Source of the DNA: Tsuneonella dongtanensis
GTDB lineage: Bacteria > Pseudomonadota > Alphaproteobacteria > Sphingomonadales > Sphingomonadaceae
Assembly (NCBI RefSeq): GCF_001698205.1
Contig: NZ_CP016591.1
Coordinates: forward strand, 744,001 to 808,000
Length of the DNA stretch: 64,000 nt
Direction of reading: 5' to 3'
Numbering within the stretch: the first letter of the stretch is position 1; each line of letters starts with the position of its first letter. Under the pieces are notes generated by a model, which saw only the letters and a program-made list of their open reading frames with translations, ran no database searches and was not told the origin of the DNA. The translations under genes and the position numbers were made by a program. This document shows positions 9,736 to 19,444 of the stretch, in pieces.

Positions 9736-10785
9736 TTACTTGAGCCCGTCGGCGGTCATCCCGGTGCCGTCGGTCGCGGCCTTGGCGGCGGCGGCCTGGA
9801 CATCGTCCGGTGCGGCAACGAAGCCGATCTTGGCGAGCGGGCCGTCCTTGCCCCAGCTCTTGGTCCAGGTCGCGAGGAACTCGGCGAGGCCCGGGATCAC
9901 GCCGATGTGCGCCTTCTTGACGTAGACGTAGAGCGGGCGCGCGCCCGGGTAGCTGAAGTTCGAGATGTTCTCGTAGGTCGCCAGCACGCCGTTCATCGGC
10001 AGGTCCTGCAGCTTCTCGATGTTCTCCTCGAGGTACGAGTAGCCGAAGATGCCGACGGCCTTCGGGTTGCCCTCGATCTTCTGCACGATCAGGTTGTCCT
10101 GCTCGCCCTGGTCGACATAGGCGCCATCGGCGCGGACTTCGGTGCAGAGCTGCTCGTACTTGTCCTTGTCGCTGTCTTTCATCGCCTTCATCGCCGGGTC
10201 GCTCTCGCAGCCCTTCTGGAGGACCAGTTCCTTGAGCGCGTCGCGCGTGCCCGAAGTGGACGGCGGGCCGTAGACGAGGATCGGGTCGGCGGGGAGCGAG
10301 GGGTCGACGTCCTTCCAGGTCTTGGCGGTCTGCTCCTTGCCGAACGGCTTGGCGGCGAGCGCCTTGTAGACGATCTCGGGGCTGAGGTTCATCGTGATCC
10401 CGCCCTTGGCCGAAGCGAAGGCGATCCCGTCGAGCCCGACCTGGATCTCCACCACGTCGGTTACGCCGTTCTTCTGGCAATCTTCGAACTCGCTCGCCTT
10501 CAGGCGGCGGCTGGCATTGACCATGTCGGGGTGCTGCGCACCGACGCCGGCGCAGAACAGCTTGATGCCGCCGCCGGTGCCGGTCGATTCGATCAGCGGG
10601 CTCTTCATGCCCGGGTTCGCCGCGACGAACTCTTCGGCGACCTTCTTGGCGAAGGGATAGACGGTCGACGAGCCGACCGCGCGAATCGAATCGCGGCTGC
10701 CCGAGGCGCCGCCGCCGCTGCCGCCGCACGCGGCCAGCGCGACGGTGGAAAGTGTGACGAACGCGATGGTCTTGAACTTGGTCAT
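9736..10785 (-). CDS. pstS: Phosphate ABC transporter substrate-binding protein PstS
   Basis: Binds inorganic phosphate in the periplasm for the high-affinity Pst transporter. The 349-residue protein begins with a lipoprotein-type signal (LSTVALAACGG), so it is probably membrane anchored. It then shows the family landmarks AVGSSTVYPF, ESTGTGGGIKLFC and STSGTRDALKE, whose Ser/Thr/Arg/Asp side chains contact phosphate. The pstC, pstA and pstB genes are not in the window. A PHO box lies about 50 bases upstream of the start, and AGAGGG precedes the ATG. It is downstream of, and co-oriented with, the phosphate porin gene. Confidence 0.94.
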   Translation of the reverse strand: MTKFKTIAFVTLSTVALAACGGSGGGASGSRDSIRAVGSSTVYPFAKKVAEEFVAANPGMKSPLIESTGTGGGIKLFCAGVGAQHPDMVNASRRLKASEFEDCQKNGVTDVVEIQVGLDGIAFASAKGGITMNLSPEIVYKALAAKPFGKEQTAKTWKDVDPSLPADPILVYGPPSTSGTRDALKELVLQKGCESDPAMKAMKDSDKDKYEQLCTEVRADGAYVDQGEQDNLIVQKIEGNPKAVGIFGYSYLEENIEKLQDLPMNGVLATYENISNFSYPGARPLYVYVKKAHIGVIPGLAEFLATWTKSWGKDGPLAKIGFVAAPDDVQAAAAKAATDGTGMTADGLK

Positions 10786-10834
10786 TTCGAAGTATGCCCT
10801 CTGTTTAGGTCGTGTGCGCCGCTAGCGGCGCGAT

Positions 10835-10852
10835 GTGACACGGGAATGACAG
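10835..10852 (-). promoter_or_regulatory. PHO box upstream of pstS
   Basis: On the - strand the site reads CTGTCAT-TCCC-GTGTCAC: two 7-bp half sites 11 bases apart, matching the PhoB-binding consensus CTGTCAY-N4-CTGTCAY at 13 of 14 positions. It ends 49 bases before the pstS ATG, the normal place for PhoB activation. It also lies between the porin stop and pstS, giving pstS its own phosphate-starvation promoter. Confidence 0.85.
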
Positions 10853-10865
10853 GTTTGTTGCGTTA

Positions 10866-12251
10866 TCAGAAATCGATCTGGGCGCGCATACCGACCACAT
10901 CGACGCCGTACGAGCGATCGCCGCCTGCCGCCGCATAGAACGCGTCGGTATACTGCATGCGGCCGTAGTTGAGCAAAAGCTTGGTGTAATCGGTCAGAGT
11001 CCAGACGATGCTGCCCTGGTATCCGGCCTGCTTGCCGCCGACGATTCCGGCATCAATCAGGTCGAGGTGATCGTAGCGCAGGTTGACCTGGACGGCGCCG
11101 AAACCGCCCTTCCCGACCGGGTTCTTCGGCTTTACGCGATCGAACGTGCCGCCCTTGTACCCGCGGGTGTCGCCCTTGGTGAGGAACAAGCCGATCTCGG
11201 CATAGCCGCCGAAGAATGTGGGATCGGCGAGAGCGCCGGGGCGGTCGACGCGCTGCCAGAACGCCTCTCCGGCGACGTGCAGCGGCCCGCCGATGTAGGC
11301 CGCCTCGAGCCCGTAGCCGCGCTCTCCCTTGGCCGTCATGTTGCCGGTGTTGATGAACCGCTCGGCGGTGAAGGCGACCAGCGGACGCTGGCGGTAGCGC
11401 ACGGTCGAGCCGGCATTGTCGATCGAATAGTGGTGGACCGAGCCGCCGAGGTGGAGCTGGCCCTTGCCCACTTTCGGCGCAAACACGATCCGCCCGTCAA
11501 GCCCGACGTTGCCGGTGGGCAGCGCGCTGTTGTTGTCGGTGAAGACGCCGCCTTGGAGCAGCAGGTCGCCCTTGGCGATCTCCGCCGACAGGCCTAGCCG
11601 GCGCTCGAAACCGAACGCGTCGGTGAAGGCCGCGCGCTCGATGAAAGAGGTGTGGAGGCTGCTGGTCAGTTCTTCGAGCGACTGGAAGCTGTTGTGCTGG
11701 CCCGCGGTCACCGTCAGCGCGCCGTCCTTGTACGTCAGGAAAGCGTCTGTCAGCGTTACCGTGTCGCCAGCGAAATCGACCTCGAACTTGTAGCCGAAGC
11801 CGCCGGGGATATCGCCCTGCATGCCCAGGCGCGCGCGCCGCAACGTGCTGCCGAATCCATCGGGCCGGCCGGTGCTGTCGGGCGCGTCGACGAAGCCGGT
11901 GTCCATCTGCAGCCGACCGCGGGGCTTGAAGCTCCAGCCGCCCTTGGCGGTGATTTCGGGCGCGCCCTTGAAGGCAATCTTCGTGGCGGATTCGGCCTTG
12001 GTCGCTTCGGTTGCCGCGGCCGCGCTGGCGGTCGCCGCGCTTGCTGCGGTGGTGGCCGCCTGCGCCTCGGCCTTGGCGGCCTGGAGCTGGGCCTCCAGCG
12101 TGTCGATGCGGCTGGCCATCGCGGCCATCTGCGCGCGCATCTGGGCCAGTTCCTGCGCCACCGCGGCTGCGTCCTGCGCCGCGGCGGGGACCGCCCATCC
12201 CGCGGCCACTGCCACGGCGAGTGTCGAGATCGTCAGGCGGGTCTTGGTCAC
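10866..12251 (-). CDS. OprO/OprP family (phosphate-selective) porin
   Basis: A 461-residue outer membrane porin for anion, probably phosphate or polyphosphate, uptake. After a signal peptide (to VPAAAQ, residue 25) there is an Ala/Gln-rich coiled coil (about 30-85, heptads such as AQMRAQMAAMASRIDTLEAQ) that likely trimerises in the periplasm. A 16-strand barrel follows and ends GVDVVGMRAQIDF with a terminal Phe. The start is GTG. The PHO box 59 bases upstream and the adjacent pstS support the phosphate assignment; selectivity itself cannot be read from sequence. Confidence 0.87.
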   Translation of the reverse strand: MTKTRLTISTLAVAVAAGWAVPAAAQDAAAVAQELAQMRAQMAAMASRIDTLEAQLQAAKAEAQAATTAASAATASAAAATEATKAESATKIAFKGAPEITAKGGWSFKPRGRLQMDTGFVDAPDSTGRPDGFGSTLRRARLGMQGDIPGGFGYKFEVDFAGDTVTLTDAFLTYKDGALTVTAGQHNSFQSLEELTSSLHTSFIERAAFTDAFGFERRLGLSAEIAKGDLLLQGGVFTDNNSALPTGNVGLDGRIVFAPKVGKGQLHLGGSVHHYSIDNAGSTVRYRQRPLVAFTAERFINTGNMTAKGERGYGLEAAYIGGPLHVAGEAFWQRVDRPGALADPTFFGGYAEIGLFLTKGDTRGYKGGTFDRVKPKNPVGKGGFGAVQVNLRYDHLDLIDAGIVGGKQAGYQGSIVWTLTDYTKLLLNYGRMQYTDAFYAAAGGDRSYGVDVVGMRAQIDF

Positions 12252-12309
12252 TTCTTTCGTCCCTCATGAAATCAGCGTTACGCTTTCAAGGCGCCCCTAT
12301 GAGCGTTGT

Positions 12310-12327
12310 GTGACGCCTGTGTGACTG
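12310..12327 (-). promoter_or_regulatory. PHO box upstream of the porin gene
   Basis: On the - strand it reads CAGTCAC-ACAG-GCGTCAC. The two half sites share GTCAC and are 11 bases apart, matching CTGTCAC-N4-CTGTCAC at 11 of 14 positions. It lies 58 bases before the GTG start, like the pstS site, so PhoB control of both genes is likely. Confidence 0.75.
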
Positions 12328-12354
12328 TTTCCACAGCCGGCGTTCATGCCTCTC

Positions 12355-12372
12355 GCAAGCGTTCGCGCTTGC
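12355..12372. other. UUCG-capped hairpin before ald
   Basis: GCAAGCG-TTCG-CGCTTGC forms a perfect 7-bp stem with an exceptionally stable UUCG tetraloop on the + strand. It lies 46 bases before the ald start in the divergent porin/ald region. No T tract follows it within a few bases, so it is more likely a leader structure than a terminator. Confidence 0.5.
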
Positions 12373-12418
12373 CCGCAAATGGTTGCAACTGTAACTGCGC
12401 CGCCGAAGGAGAGCCCTA

Positions 12419-13534
12419 ATGCGCATCGGCTGCCCCAAGGAAATCAAGAATCACGAATATCGCGTCGGGCTGACCCCCGAGAGCGTCCGCGAATTGACCG
12501 CCAACGGGCACGAGGTCTGGGTCGAAACCGGCGCGGGTCTCGGCATCGGGTCGACCGACGCAGATTACCGGGCGTGCGGCGCGACGATCCAGCCCGACGC
12601 GAAGACGGTATTCGACGGCTGCGAGATGATCGTGAAGGTCAAGGAGCCGCAGGCGGTCGAGCGCGCGATGCTGCGCGAGGGGCAGGTCCTCTATACGTAC
12701 CTCCACCTCGCTCCCGATCCCGAGCAGACCGCCGACCTCGTCAAGTCGGGCGTAACCGCGATCGCCTATGAGACGGTGACCGGTCCCGGCGGTTCGCTGC
12801 CGCTCCTCAAGCCGATGAGCCAGGTCGCCGGGCGGATGAGCATTCAGGCCGGCGCAACCGCGCTCGAAAAGGCCAACGGCGGGCGCGGGGTGCTGCTCGG
12901 CGGCGTTCCGGGCGTGCTTCCGGGCCGGGTCATGGTCATCGGCGGCGGCGTGGTGGGCTTCAATGCCGCGCAGATGGCCGTCGGCCTGGGTGCCGACGTG
13001 ACCATCCTCGATCGCGATCCCGAAGTTCTTGAGCGCCTCGGCGTGCATTTCGAAAGCAGGGCCAAGACGCGGTTCTCCAACCAGGCCAACATCGAGCAGA
13101 TGATCTGCGAGGCGGAGCTTGTGATCGGCGCGGTCCTGATCCCCGGCGCGGCGGCGCCCAAGCTCGTCACGCGCGACATGCTCAAGTGCATGAAGCCGGG
13201 CGCGGTGCTGGTCGATGTCGCAATCGACCAGGGCGGCTGCTTCGAGACCAGCCGGCCGACGACCCATGCCGAGCCGACCTACGTGGTGGACGAGGTGGTG
13301 CATTACTGCGTCGCCAACATGCCCGGCGCGGTCGCGCGCACGAGCACCTATGCGCTCAATAACGTCACCCTGCCGCATGCTCTGCGGATGGCGAACTTGG
13401 GCTGGAAGGCCGCGCTCAAGGCCAACGCCCATCTCGCGGAAGGGCTCAACGTCCACGCCGGGAAGGTGACCTACAAGGCGGTCGCCGACGAGCTGGGCTA
13501 CGATTACCTGCCGGTCGCCGAGGCGGTGAACTGA
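12419..13534 (+). CDS. ald: Alanine dehydrogenase
   Basis: NAD-dependent interconversion of L-alanine with pyruvate and ammonia. The 371-residue protein starts [20 protein letters not shown]. It carries the substrate-site Lys in [10 protein letters not shown] (about residue 74), the catalytic His in YTYLHLAPD (about 95) and the NAD-binding Rossmann motif [15 protein letters not shown] at about 172. Length is exactly that of the family. GGAGAG precedes the ATG. It converges on the zinc-ribbon gene with a 4-base gap. No Lrp/AldR-type regulator gene is adjacent. Confidence 0.96.
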   Translation: MRIGCPKEIKNHEYRVGLTPESVRELTANGHEVWVETGAGLGIGSTDADYRACGATIQPDAKTVFDGCEMIVKVKEPQAVERAMLREGQVLYTYLHLAPDPEQTADLVKSGVTAIAYETVTGPGGSLPLLKPMSQVAGRMSIQAGATALEKANGGRGVLLGGVPGVLPGRVMVIGGGVVGFNAAQMAVGLGADVTILDRDPEVLERLGVHFESRAKTRFSNQANIEQMICEAELVIGAVLIPGAAAPKLVTRDMLKCMKPGAVLVDVAIDQGGCFETSRPTTHAEPTYVVDEVVHYCVANMPGAVARTSTYALNNVTLPHALRMANLGWKAALKANAHLAEGLNVHAGKVTYKAVADELGYDYLPVAEAVN

Positions 13535-13538
13535 AAGG

Positions 13539-14375
13539 TCAGTCGGGCTTCCAGCCGATCGCGACGTAGCGCGCGGACTTGGGGATGTCGGTGACGGCTT
13601 CGTTGATCGTCACCGTCTCGCCGGGGGCGAGTGCCGGCTTGGGCGAGGCGATCTCCCAGGAATAGACGATCCGGTCGCGCGCATCGCTGAGGACGATCAG
13701 GATCGAGGGGACCTTGCGCGTTTCGCGGCCCACGTTCTTCACCGTGCCGCTGGCGCCGAAATATTCGGTCCCGTTCGGCAGGGTGCGGCGCTCCTGCTGC
13801 GCCTTCGGGAAGTCCATCACCAGGTCGGGCTGCTCGAGCGCGAAAGTCGGACGGCTGATCGGCACCCAGTCGGGCAGACCCCAGTAGCTGACCGCCCCGA
13901 CGGTACCCAGCGCCAGCACCGCGAAGGCGCCGGCCGCGATGGTCCAGACCTTCATCATGTTGCGTCGCGGGCGGAACGGCGGCTCGTAGTCGAACTGGGA
14001 GACTTCTTCGCCGTAAACCTCGGGCTCGCTCACCTGCGGTGCGGGTGCGGTCTCGACGACCGTCGGCGGCGGCGGCTCGTCGTACACCGGCGGAGCGGCA
14101 AAATTCTCTTCGGGCTCTTGCGCATCGGATTCCACGCGCGGCGCGGGATCGTCGGACGCCGACGGTGCAGGCACTGCCTCTTGCATGGGCTCGGCGGCTG
14201 ACCGCGGCGCGGGGGGCGACACCGGGGCTTCGGCCGGTTCGGGCGGAGCAAGCGCCGGTCCGTCCTGGAACCAGCTGTGGCGGCATTTCGCGCAGCGCAC
14301 GGTCCTGCCTTCCGCGCCGATGGCGCTGTCCGGCACGACGTAGCGCGTCGCGCAGGCGGGGCAGGCGATGATCAT
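13539..14375 (-). CDS. MJ0042 zinc-ribbon / DUF3426 membrane protein
   Basis: A 278-residue protein with an N-terminal zinc ribbon (CPAC at 5-8, CAKC at 28-31), a long Pro/Ala/Glu-rich low-complexity region (about 42-130), one membrane helix (about 150-172, [20 protein letters not shown]) and a C-terminal DUF3426 beta domain ([18 protein letters not shown]). The layout suggests a cytoplasmic zinc ribbon linked to a periplasmic beta domain. Function is unknown. It is divergent from ftsE, a neighbour arrangement common in alphaproteobacteria, which hints at cell envelope work but does not show it. Confidence 0.85.
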   Translation of the reverse strand: MIIACPACATRYVVPDSAIGAEGRTVRCAKCRHSWFQDGPALAPPEPAEAPVSPPAPRSAAEPMQEAVPAPSASDDPAPRVESDAQEPEENFAAPPVYDEPPPPTVVETAPAPQVSEPEVYGEEVSQFDYEPPFRPRRNMMKVWTIAAGAFAVLALGTVGAVSYWGLPDWVPISRPTFALEQPDLVMDFPKAQQERRTLPNGTEYFGASGTVKNVGRETRKVPSILIVLSDARDRIVYSWEIASPKPALAPGETVTINEAVTDIPKSARYVAIGWKPD

Positions 14376-14528
14376 CGCGGGCGAATCTGGCCTATGCCGC
14401 GATGCCGCACAAGAGTCGCAACCGACAAGTCGCGCGGCTCATGGCTTTTTTCCACATGGAAGCACGGCTATAGCCCGCGCGCCGATGCCGTTAGCCTCCC
14501 GCCTGACCCGTTACCCGAGCGCCATGCC

Positions 14529-15272
14529 ATGACCGGCGAGGGGGGCGAAGTGGTGACGTTCGACAACGTGGGTCTGCGCTACGGGGCGGACCGCGAGATC
14601 CTGAGCGACGTTTCTTTCACGCTGCACCCGGGCGGCTTCTATTTCCTCACCGGCGCGAGTGGCGCGGGCAAGACCTCGATGCTCAAGCTACTGTACCTCG
14701 CCCAGCGGCCTTCGCGCGGCGCGATCCGGATGTTCGGCACCGACGTCATCACGCTCCCGCGCGAGCGCCTGCCGCTGTTCCGCCGGCGGCTGGGGGTCGT
14801 GTTCCAGGACTTCCGGCTGGTTTCGCACCTTTCGGCCTTCGACAACGTCGCGCTGCCGCTTCGGGTATCGGGCGTGCGCGAGAGCGAACTGCGCCAGCCG
14901 GTGACCGACATGCTCGAATGGGTCGGCCTCGCCCACCGCATCGATGCGCGTCCCGCGACGCTTTCCGGCGGCGAGCAACAGCGCGTGGCGATCGCGCGCG
15001 CCGTGATCGGGCGGCCCGACATGCTGGTCGCCGACGAGCCGACCGGCAACGTCGATCCCGACATGGCATTGAAGCTGCTGCGGCTGTTCGAGGCGCTCAA
15101 CCGGCTGGGCACAACCGTGGTCGTGGCGACCCACGACGTCCATTTGCTGCGCAAGGTACCGGATTCGCTCATCATGCGGCTCGACAAGGGGCGGTTGTCG
15201 GACCCGACCGGCGCGCTGCGCTTCCCGCCCCGCCGCGAGGCCCGCCGGTTGAGCGAGGAGGATTTCGCGTGA
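14529..15272 (+). CDS. ftsE: Cell division ATP-binding protein FtsE
   Basis: ATPase subunit of the FtsEX complex, which gates periplasmic peptidoglycan hydrolases at the septum. The 247-residue protein has Walker A GASGAGKT (about 41-48), the Q-loop VFQDFRLV, the ABC signature LSGGEQQRVAIARA and Walker B MLVADEPTGNVD. The start at ATG 14529 gives the usual length, with about ten extra N-terminal residues. Its TGA overlaps the GTG start of ftsX by four bases, so the two are translationally coupled. Confidence 0.95.
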   Translation: MTGEGGEVVTFDNVGLRYGADREILSDVSFTLHPGGFYFLTGASGAGKTSMLKLLYLAQRPSRGAIRMFGTDVITLPRERLPLFRRRLGVVFQDFRLVSHLSAFDNVALPLRVSGVRESELRQPVTDMLEWVGLAHRIDARPATLSGGEQQRVAIARAVIGRPDMLVADEPTGNVDPDMALKLLRLFEALNRLGTTVVVATHDVHLLRKVPDSLIMRLDKGRLSDPTGALRFPPRREARRLSEEDFA

Positions 15273-16204
15273 AGCGCCCTCCCGTTCTCGCCCGCGCCGT
15301 CGCGCGCAGCCTGGTTCCGTTCGGCGGCAGCCGCGCGGCGCAACTGGTCCCGCAGGCACGGCTCGCCGGGCCAATGCCGTGGGTCATCGCGATCATGGTC
15401 GCGTTGACCACCGTGGCCGCAGCCGGCGGCCTGGCGCTGAGCAACCTCGCCCAGAGCGCGCGCGGCGAGCTTTCGGGTGCGGCGACCGTGCAGGTCGTCG
15501 AGCCGCTGAAAGCCGAGCGCGATCGCCAAGCGCGGGCGGCTGAAACCGCGCTGGCCGCGCTGCCGGAAGTCGCGAGCATCCGCCTTGTGCCCGAAGGGGA
15601 ACTCGACTCGCTGCTTGAGCCCTGGCTGGGGTCCGAGGCCGACGGTACCGTGGCGGTTCCGGTGCCTGCCTTGATCGACGTCGAACTGCACGGCCCGGCA
15701 GACGGGGCGCGGCTTGCCAAGCTGCGCACCGCGCTTTCGGGGGTCGCTCCCGCAGCACGGGTCGATGCGCAGTCGACCTGGCTCAGGCCCGTCTTTTCAG
15801 CCATCCGGTCGCTCCAATACCTGGCGATAGCGCTCGTGGTCCTGTTGGCATTGACGAGCGCGGCGGCGGTGTTGCTGGCCGCGCGCAGCGCGCTTGGCAG
15901 CAACCGTGGCACCATCGAGATCGTTCACCTGCTCGGCGGTACCGATGCCCAAATCGCGCGGATTTTCCAGCGCTCGATCGCCTTCGACGCAGCCGCAGGC
16001 GGGGCGGTCGGCCTGGCGCTCGGCATGGGCGCGATATTCGTGCTCGGCGGGCAGTTCGCCGCGCTGGGTTCGGGTATGGTCGCGGGCGGGGGGCTGGGCC
16101 CGGTCGACTGGTTCCTGATCGCCGCGATCCCGCTTGCCGGAGTGGCCATTGCGATGCTTACCGCGCGGCTGACCGTGCTCGGCGCGCTGAGGAAGATGTT
16201 ATGA
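15269..16204 (+). CDS. ftsX: Cell division permease-like protein FtsX
   Basis: Membrane partner of FtsE. The 311 residues carry one N-terminal helix (about 35-57), a periplasmic loop of about 110 residues that would contact a hydrolase activator, and three C-terminal helices (about 180-202, 240-262 and 280-303), the standard FtsX topology. The GTG start overlaps ftsE. The stop overlaps the ATG of the next gene by four bases, so ftsE, ftsX, the ydcF-like gene and plsC form one tightly coupled operon. Confidence 0.9.
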   Translation: MKRPPVLARAVARSLVPFGGSRAAQLVPQARLAGPMPWVIAIMVALTTVAAAGGLALSNLAQSARGELSGAATVQVVEPLKAERDRQARAAETALAALPEVASIRLVPEGELDSLLEPWLGSEADGTVAVPVPALIDVELHGPADGARLAKLRTALSGVAPAARVDAQSTWLRPVFSAIRSLQYLAIALVVLLALTSAAAVLLAARSALGSNRGTIEIVHLLGGTDAQIARIFQRSIAFDAAAGGAVGLALGMGAIFVLGGQFAALGSGMVAGGGLGPVDWFLIAAIPLAGVAIAMLTARLTVLGALRKML

Positions 16205-16731
16205 TCGCGCGCGTAGGTGCTTTCGTCCTCCTGCTCTACCTGCTGGGATTCCTGTGGTTCGCCGCCGCCTTGCCGCAGCCGGTCGCGGGCGGGAAGACCG
16301 ACGCGGTGGTGGTCCCCACCGGCGGACCAGGCCGTATCGATCGCGGGCTGGCCGTGCTGCGCGACCGCGATGCGCGTGAGATGCTCGTCACGGGAGTCGA
16401 CCGCGAGGTCAAGCCGAGGGAGTTCGCGGAGGAATACCGGGTGTCGGCCGCGACTATGCGCTGCTGCATCACCCTTGGCTTCGCGGCGGTGGACACCCGG
16501 ACCAATGCCTCCGAGACCGCCGCATGGGTGGAGAAGCGGAACTACAAGTCGCTGCGCCTTGTCACCACCGACTGGCACATGCGGCGGGCGGCGCGCGAGC
16601 TGGCGCGCACCTTGCCCGATAACGTGACGATCCTGCGCGACGCGGTGCCCTCGCGCCCGCGGCTCGGCGTGCTGTTCCTCGAATACAACAAGCTGCTCGC
16701 CTCGACGCTGGCGCAGTTCCTTCCGGAGTGA
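16201..16731 (+). CDS. YdcF/SanA-like DUF218 envelope protein
   Basis: A 176-residue protein with one N-terminal membrane helix (about 4-24) and a DUF218 domain. Key segments are DAVVVPTGGPGRIDRGLAVL, LVTGVD, the Thr/Asn/Ser cluster DTRTNASETAAW and LVTTDWHMRRA. Relatives (SanA, ElyC, YdcF) affect envelope integrity and lipid-carrier metabolism; the biochemical activity is not established. It overlaps ftsX at its start and plsC at its end by four bases each, which supports an envelope or division role. Confidence 0.83.
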   Translation: MIARVGAFVLLLYLLGFLWFAAALPQPVAGGKTDAVVVPTGGPGRIDRGLAVLRDRDAREMLVTGVDREVKPREFAEEYRVSAATMRCCITLGFAAVDTRTNASETAAWVEKRNYKSLRLVTTDWHMRRAARELARTLPDNVTILRDAVPSRPRLGVLFLEYNKLLASTLAQFLPE

Positions 16732-17453
16732 CGGTGATGGCCGTCGTGCGCAGCATCGTCTTTTACATCGTGTTCTACCTGGGCTCGCTCGCGTACACGA
16801 GCGCTTCGCTGGCCGTGCTGCCGTTCGATCGAGCGGCATTCCGCCGCGTCGTGCGGGGCTGGGCACGCTTCCAGCGGCGGTGCGTGACCGGGATCCTCGG
16901 CATGACCATCCGCGAGGAAGGCGAGCGGCCTCCGCCGGGTCCGGTACTCTATGCGATCAAGCACGAGAGCTTCTTCGAAGCGATCGACCTGCCCGCGCTG
17001 CTCGATGAGCCTGCCGTCTTCGCCAAGGAGGAGCTTTTCCGCATTCCGCTGTGGGGCGCTTCGGCTCGTGCGTTCGGCATCGTGCCGGTGGCGCGGGACC
17101 AGGGGGCGAGGGCGCTGCGCGCGATGATCGCCGCTGCGAAGATGCACTCGGAAGCCGGGAGGCCGCTGGCTATCTTCCCGGAAGGGACGCGGGTGCCGCA
17201 CGGCACGCGGCCGCAACTGCAGTCGGGCTTTGCCGGGCTTTACAAGATGCTCGGGCTCCCGGTTATCCCCGTCGCGGTGGACAGCGGCCCGCTCTACCAC
17301 CGACCGTGGAAGCGCAAGGGAACCATCACCTATCGCTTCGGCGAGCCGATCCCGCCCGGCCTCCCGCGCGACGAAGCCGAGGCGCGCGTTCACGCGGCGA
17401 TGAACGCGCTCAATTCGCCTGCATCCGCAGGCGGCAGCAACTCAGTGGTCTGA
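16728..17453 (+). CDS. plsC: 1-acyl-sn-glycerol-3-phosphate acyltransferase
   Basis: Transfers the second acyl chain in phosphatidic acid synthesis. The 241-residue protein has an N-terminal hydrophobic segment, the catalytic motif as HESFFE near residue 79 (the H-X4-E form seen in many proteobacterial PlsC) and the acceptor-binding FPEGTR at about 149, then VPVAVDSGPLY. The GTG at 16728 overlaps the previous stop; GTG 16734 or ATG 16737 would shorten it by two or three residues only. It converges on tyrC with a 12-base overlap of coding ends. Confidence 0.92.
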   Translation: MTVMAVVRSIVFYIVFYLGSLAYTSASLAVLPFDRAAFRRVVRGWARFQRRCVTGILGMTIREEGERPPPGPVLYAIKHESFFEAIDLPALLDEPAVFAKEELFRIPLWGASARAFGIVPVARDQGARALRAMIAAAKMHSEAGRPLAIFPEGTRVPHGTRPQLQSGFAGLYKMLGLPVIPVAVDSGPLYHRPWKRKGTITYRFGEPIPPGLPRDEAEARVHAAMNALNSPASAGGSNSVV

Positions 17454-18347
17454 GCGACCGAAGTCGGGCCTGGCGTCGTCCTGGCCCTGCTCGACGATCG
17501 ACCGGCGGATCTCGCGGGTCCGGGCGAAAAGGTCGAACAGCGCCTCGCCGTCACCGCGCCGGATCGCCCGCTGGAGCGCGGTCAGGTCTTCGGTGAAGCG
17601 CCCGAGCATTTCGAGCACCGCGTCGCGATTGGTCAGGAACACGTCGCGCCACATCACCGGGTCGCTCGCGGCGATCCGGGTGAAATCGCGAAAGCCGCCC
17701 GCCGAGTACTTGATCACTTCGCCGCGGGTCACTTCCTCGAGATCGGATGCGGTTCCGACGATCGTGTAGGCGATCAGGTGGGGGATATGGCTCGTCACGG
17801 CGAGCACGAGGTCGTGGTGCGCGGCGTCCATGATCTCGACGTTCGCGCCGAGCGCACGCCAGAATTCGGACAGCTTCGCGACCGCTTCGGGGTCGGCGTC
17901 GGCCGGCGGGGTGAGGATGCACCAGCGATGGCGGAACAGGTGCGCGAAGCCGGCGTCGGGCCCGCTTCGTTCGGTACCCGCGACGGGATGCGCCGGGATC
18001 ACGGTTGCGCCAGGCAGCGCGCCGCGCAGCGCTTCGCCGACCGCAGCCTTGGAAGAGCCAACATCGCTGACGATCGCATCGGCGGGGAGCGCATCGGCGA
18101 TCTCGACGGCAGCGGCTGCCATCGCGCCTACGGGCACGCAGAAGACGATCAGGTCGGCCCCGGCGACCGCTTCGGCGGCAGTGGCGCAGACCGTGCCGAC
18201 AAGGCCCCGCTCGGCAGCCCGGCGGCGCACGTCGGGATCGGCATCGTATCCGGTCGTGGCACAGTCCGGCAGACTCTCGGCGATGGCCAGGCCGACCGAA
18301 CCGCCGAGCAGCCCCAGCCCGATCACCGCTACCCGCGAAAAGCTCAT
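17442..18347 (-). CDS. tyrC: Prephenate/arogenate (cyclohexadienyl) dehydrogenase
   Basis: NAD(P)-dependent oxidative decarboxylation that leads to tyrosine. The 301-residue protein has the Rossmann motif [14 protein letters not shown] at 8-21, IVSDVGSSK, the conserved [12 protein letters not shown] segment and [12 protein letters not shown] with the active-site His. There is no chorismate mutase or ACT domain, so it is the short cyclohexadienyl-type enzyme. It overlaps hisC by four bases. In alphaproteobacteria HisC commonly also transaminates aromatic precursors, which explains the pairing. Confidence 0.92.
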   Translation of the reverse strand: MSFSRVAVIGLGLLGGSVGLAIAESLPDCATTGYDADPDVRRRAAERGLVGTVCATAAEAVAGADLIVFCVPVGAMAAAAVEIADALPADAIVSDVGSSKAAVGEALRGALPGATVIPAHPVAGTERSGPDAGFAHLFRHRWCILTPPADADPEAVAKLSEFWRALGANVEIMDAAHHDLVLAVTSHIPHLIAYTIVGTASDLEEVTRGEVIKYSAGGFRDFTRIAASDPVMWRDVFLTNRDAVLEMLGRFTEDLTALQRAIRRGDGEALFDLFARTREIRRSIVEQGQDDARPDFGRSDH

Positions 18348-19444
18348 CCGGCGCGCTCCGCAGCCCCGCGGATCGCCGAAGCTACCGCGTCCACCTGTGC
18401 GGCTGTGCCGATGGTGATCCGCAGGCCGTGGCCAAGTCCCTGCCCCGGCAGGTGACGCACCGCGTATCCTGCCTGGGCCAGCGCATCGAGTGCCGCCTTG
18501 GCGGTCAGCGCACCTTCGAACAGTACGAGGACGAAGTTGCCCTCGCTCGGCAGCGGGCGGATCCCGTGGTTGCTCAGCCCCGACAGGGCTTCGACCAGCC
18601 GCGCGCGGTTGGTTGCGTTCTCGGTCCGGCTGCGTTCGACGAAAGCGTCGTCCTCCAGCGCCGCGACGGCAGCCGCCTGCCCGGAGACGGTGACATTGAA
18701 GGGCCCGCGGATCCGGTTCAGCGCATCGACCAGGTGCGGCGCGCCCGTCGCCCAGCCGATCCGCTCTCCGGCAAGCCCGTGGATCTTCGAGAACGTCCGC
18801 GTAACCAGGACATTGGCGCGGGTGGCGGACAGTGCGAGCCCGCCGTCGTCCTCTCCCGGCGCGAGGTACTCGGCATAAGCCTGGTCGAGCACGAACAACA
18901 CGTCATCGGGCAAACCCGCGTGCAGCCGCGCGACTTCGGCGGCATCCAAATAGCTGCCCGTGGGATTGTTGGGGTTGGCGAGATAGACCACGCGGGTGGA
19001 CGGCGTGACGGCGGACAGGAGTGCGTCGACGTCGCAGCCGTAATCGGCATCCGGTGCCTCGACCGGCGTCGCCCCGCAGCGCCGCGCGGCGATATCGTAG
19101 ACGATGAAGCTGTAGCGCGGGAAAAGCACCTCGTCGCCGGGCCCGGCGAAGGCATTGGCGGCGATCTGGAGCAGTTCGTCCGAGCCGGTGCCGCAAACGA
19201 TCAGCGCGGGGTCGATCCCGAACTTAGCGCCGATCGCCCTGCGCAGCGCCGTGCTGTCGGGATCGGGATAGGCGCTCGGTCCCGCCGCCTCTGCACGGGC
19301 GGCCAGCGCGGCAGACGAGGTGCCGAGCGGATTCTCGTTGGCCGACAGCTTGACGAGCGGCTTGCCGTCCGCGCCGGCGGACTTGCCGGGAACGTAGGCG
19401 TGAATGCCCTCGATCCAAGGCTTCAGGGTGGGACGACTGGCCAT
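18344..19444 (-). CDS. hisC: Histidinol-phosphate aminotransferase
   Basis: PLP enzyme of histidine synthesis that probably also acts on aromatic amino-acid precursors. The 366 residues begin [14 protein letters not shown] and show [40 protein letters not shown] and the Schiff-base lysine in [17 protein letters not shown]. The ATG at 19444 is preferred to an in-frame start 41 codons upstream, because the extra stretch is Cys-rich and not part of the family. First gene of the hisC-tyrC pair; divergent from metX. Confidence 0.94.
   Translation of the reverse strand: MASRPTLKPWIEGIHAYVPGKSAGADGKPLVKLSANENPLGTSSAALAARAEAAGPSAYPDPDSTALRRAIGAKFGIDPALIVCGTGSDELLQIAANAFAGPGDEVLFPRYSFIVYDIAARRCGATPVEAPDADYGCDVDALLSAVTPSTRVVYLANPNNPTGSYLDAAEVARLHAGLPDDVLFVLDQAYAEYLAPGEDDGGLALSATRANVLVTRTFSKIHGLAGERIGWATGAPHLVDALNRIRGPFNVTVSGQAAAVAALEDDAFVERSRTENATNRARLVEALSGLSNHGIRPLPSEGNFVLVLFEGALTAKAALDALAQAGYAVRHLPGQGLGHGLRITIGTAAQVDAVASAIRGAAERAG

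Noticed and set aside
16960-16980. PlsC with H-X4-E (HESFFE) instead of H-X4-D
   Set aside because: The Glu form is common in proteobacterial PlsC enzymes (HQSxWE type), so it is not an anomaly.
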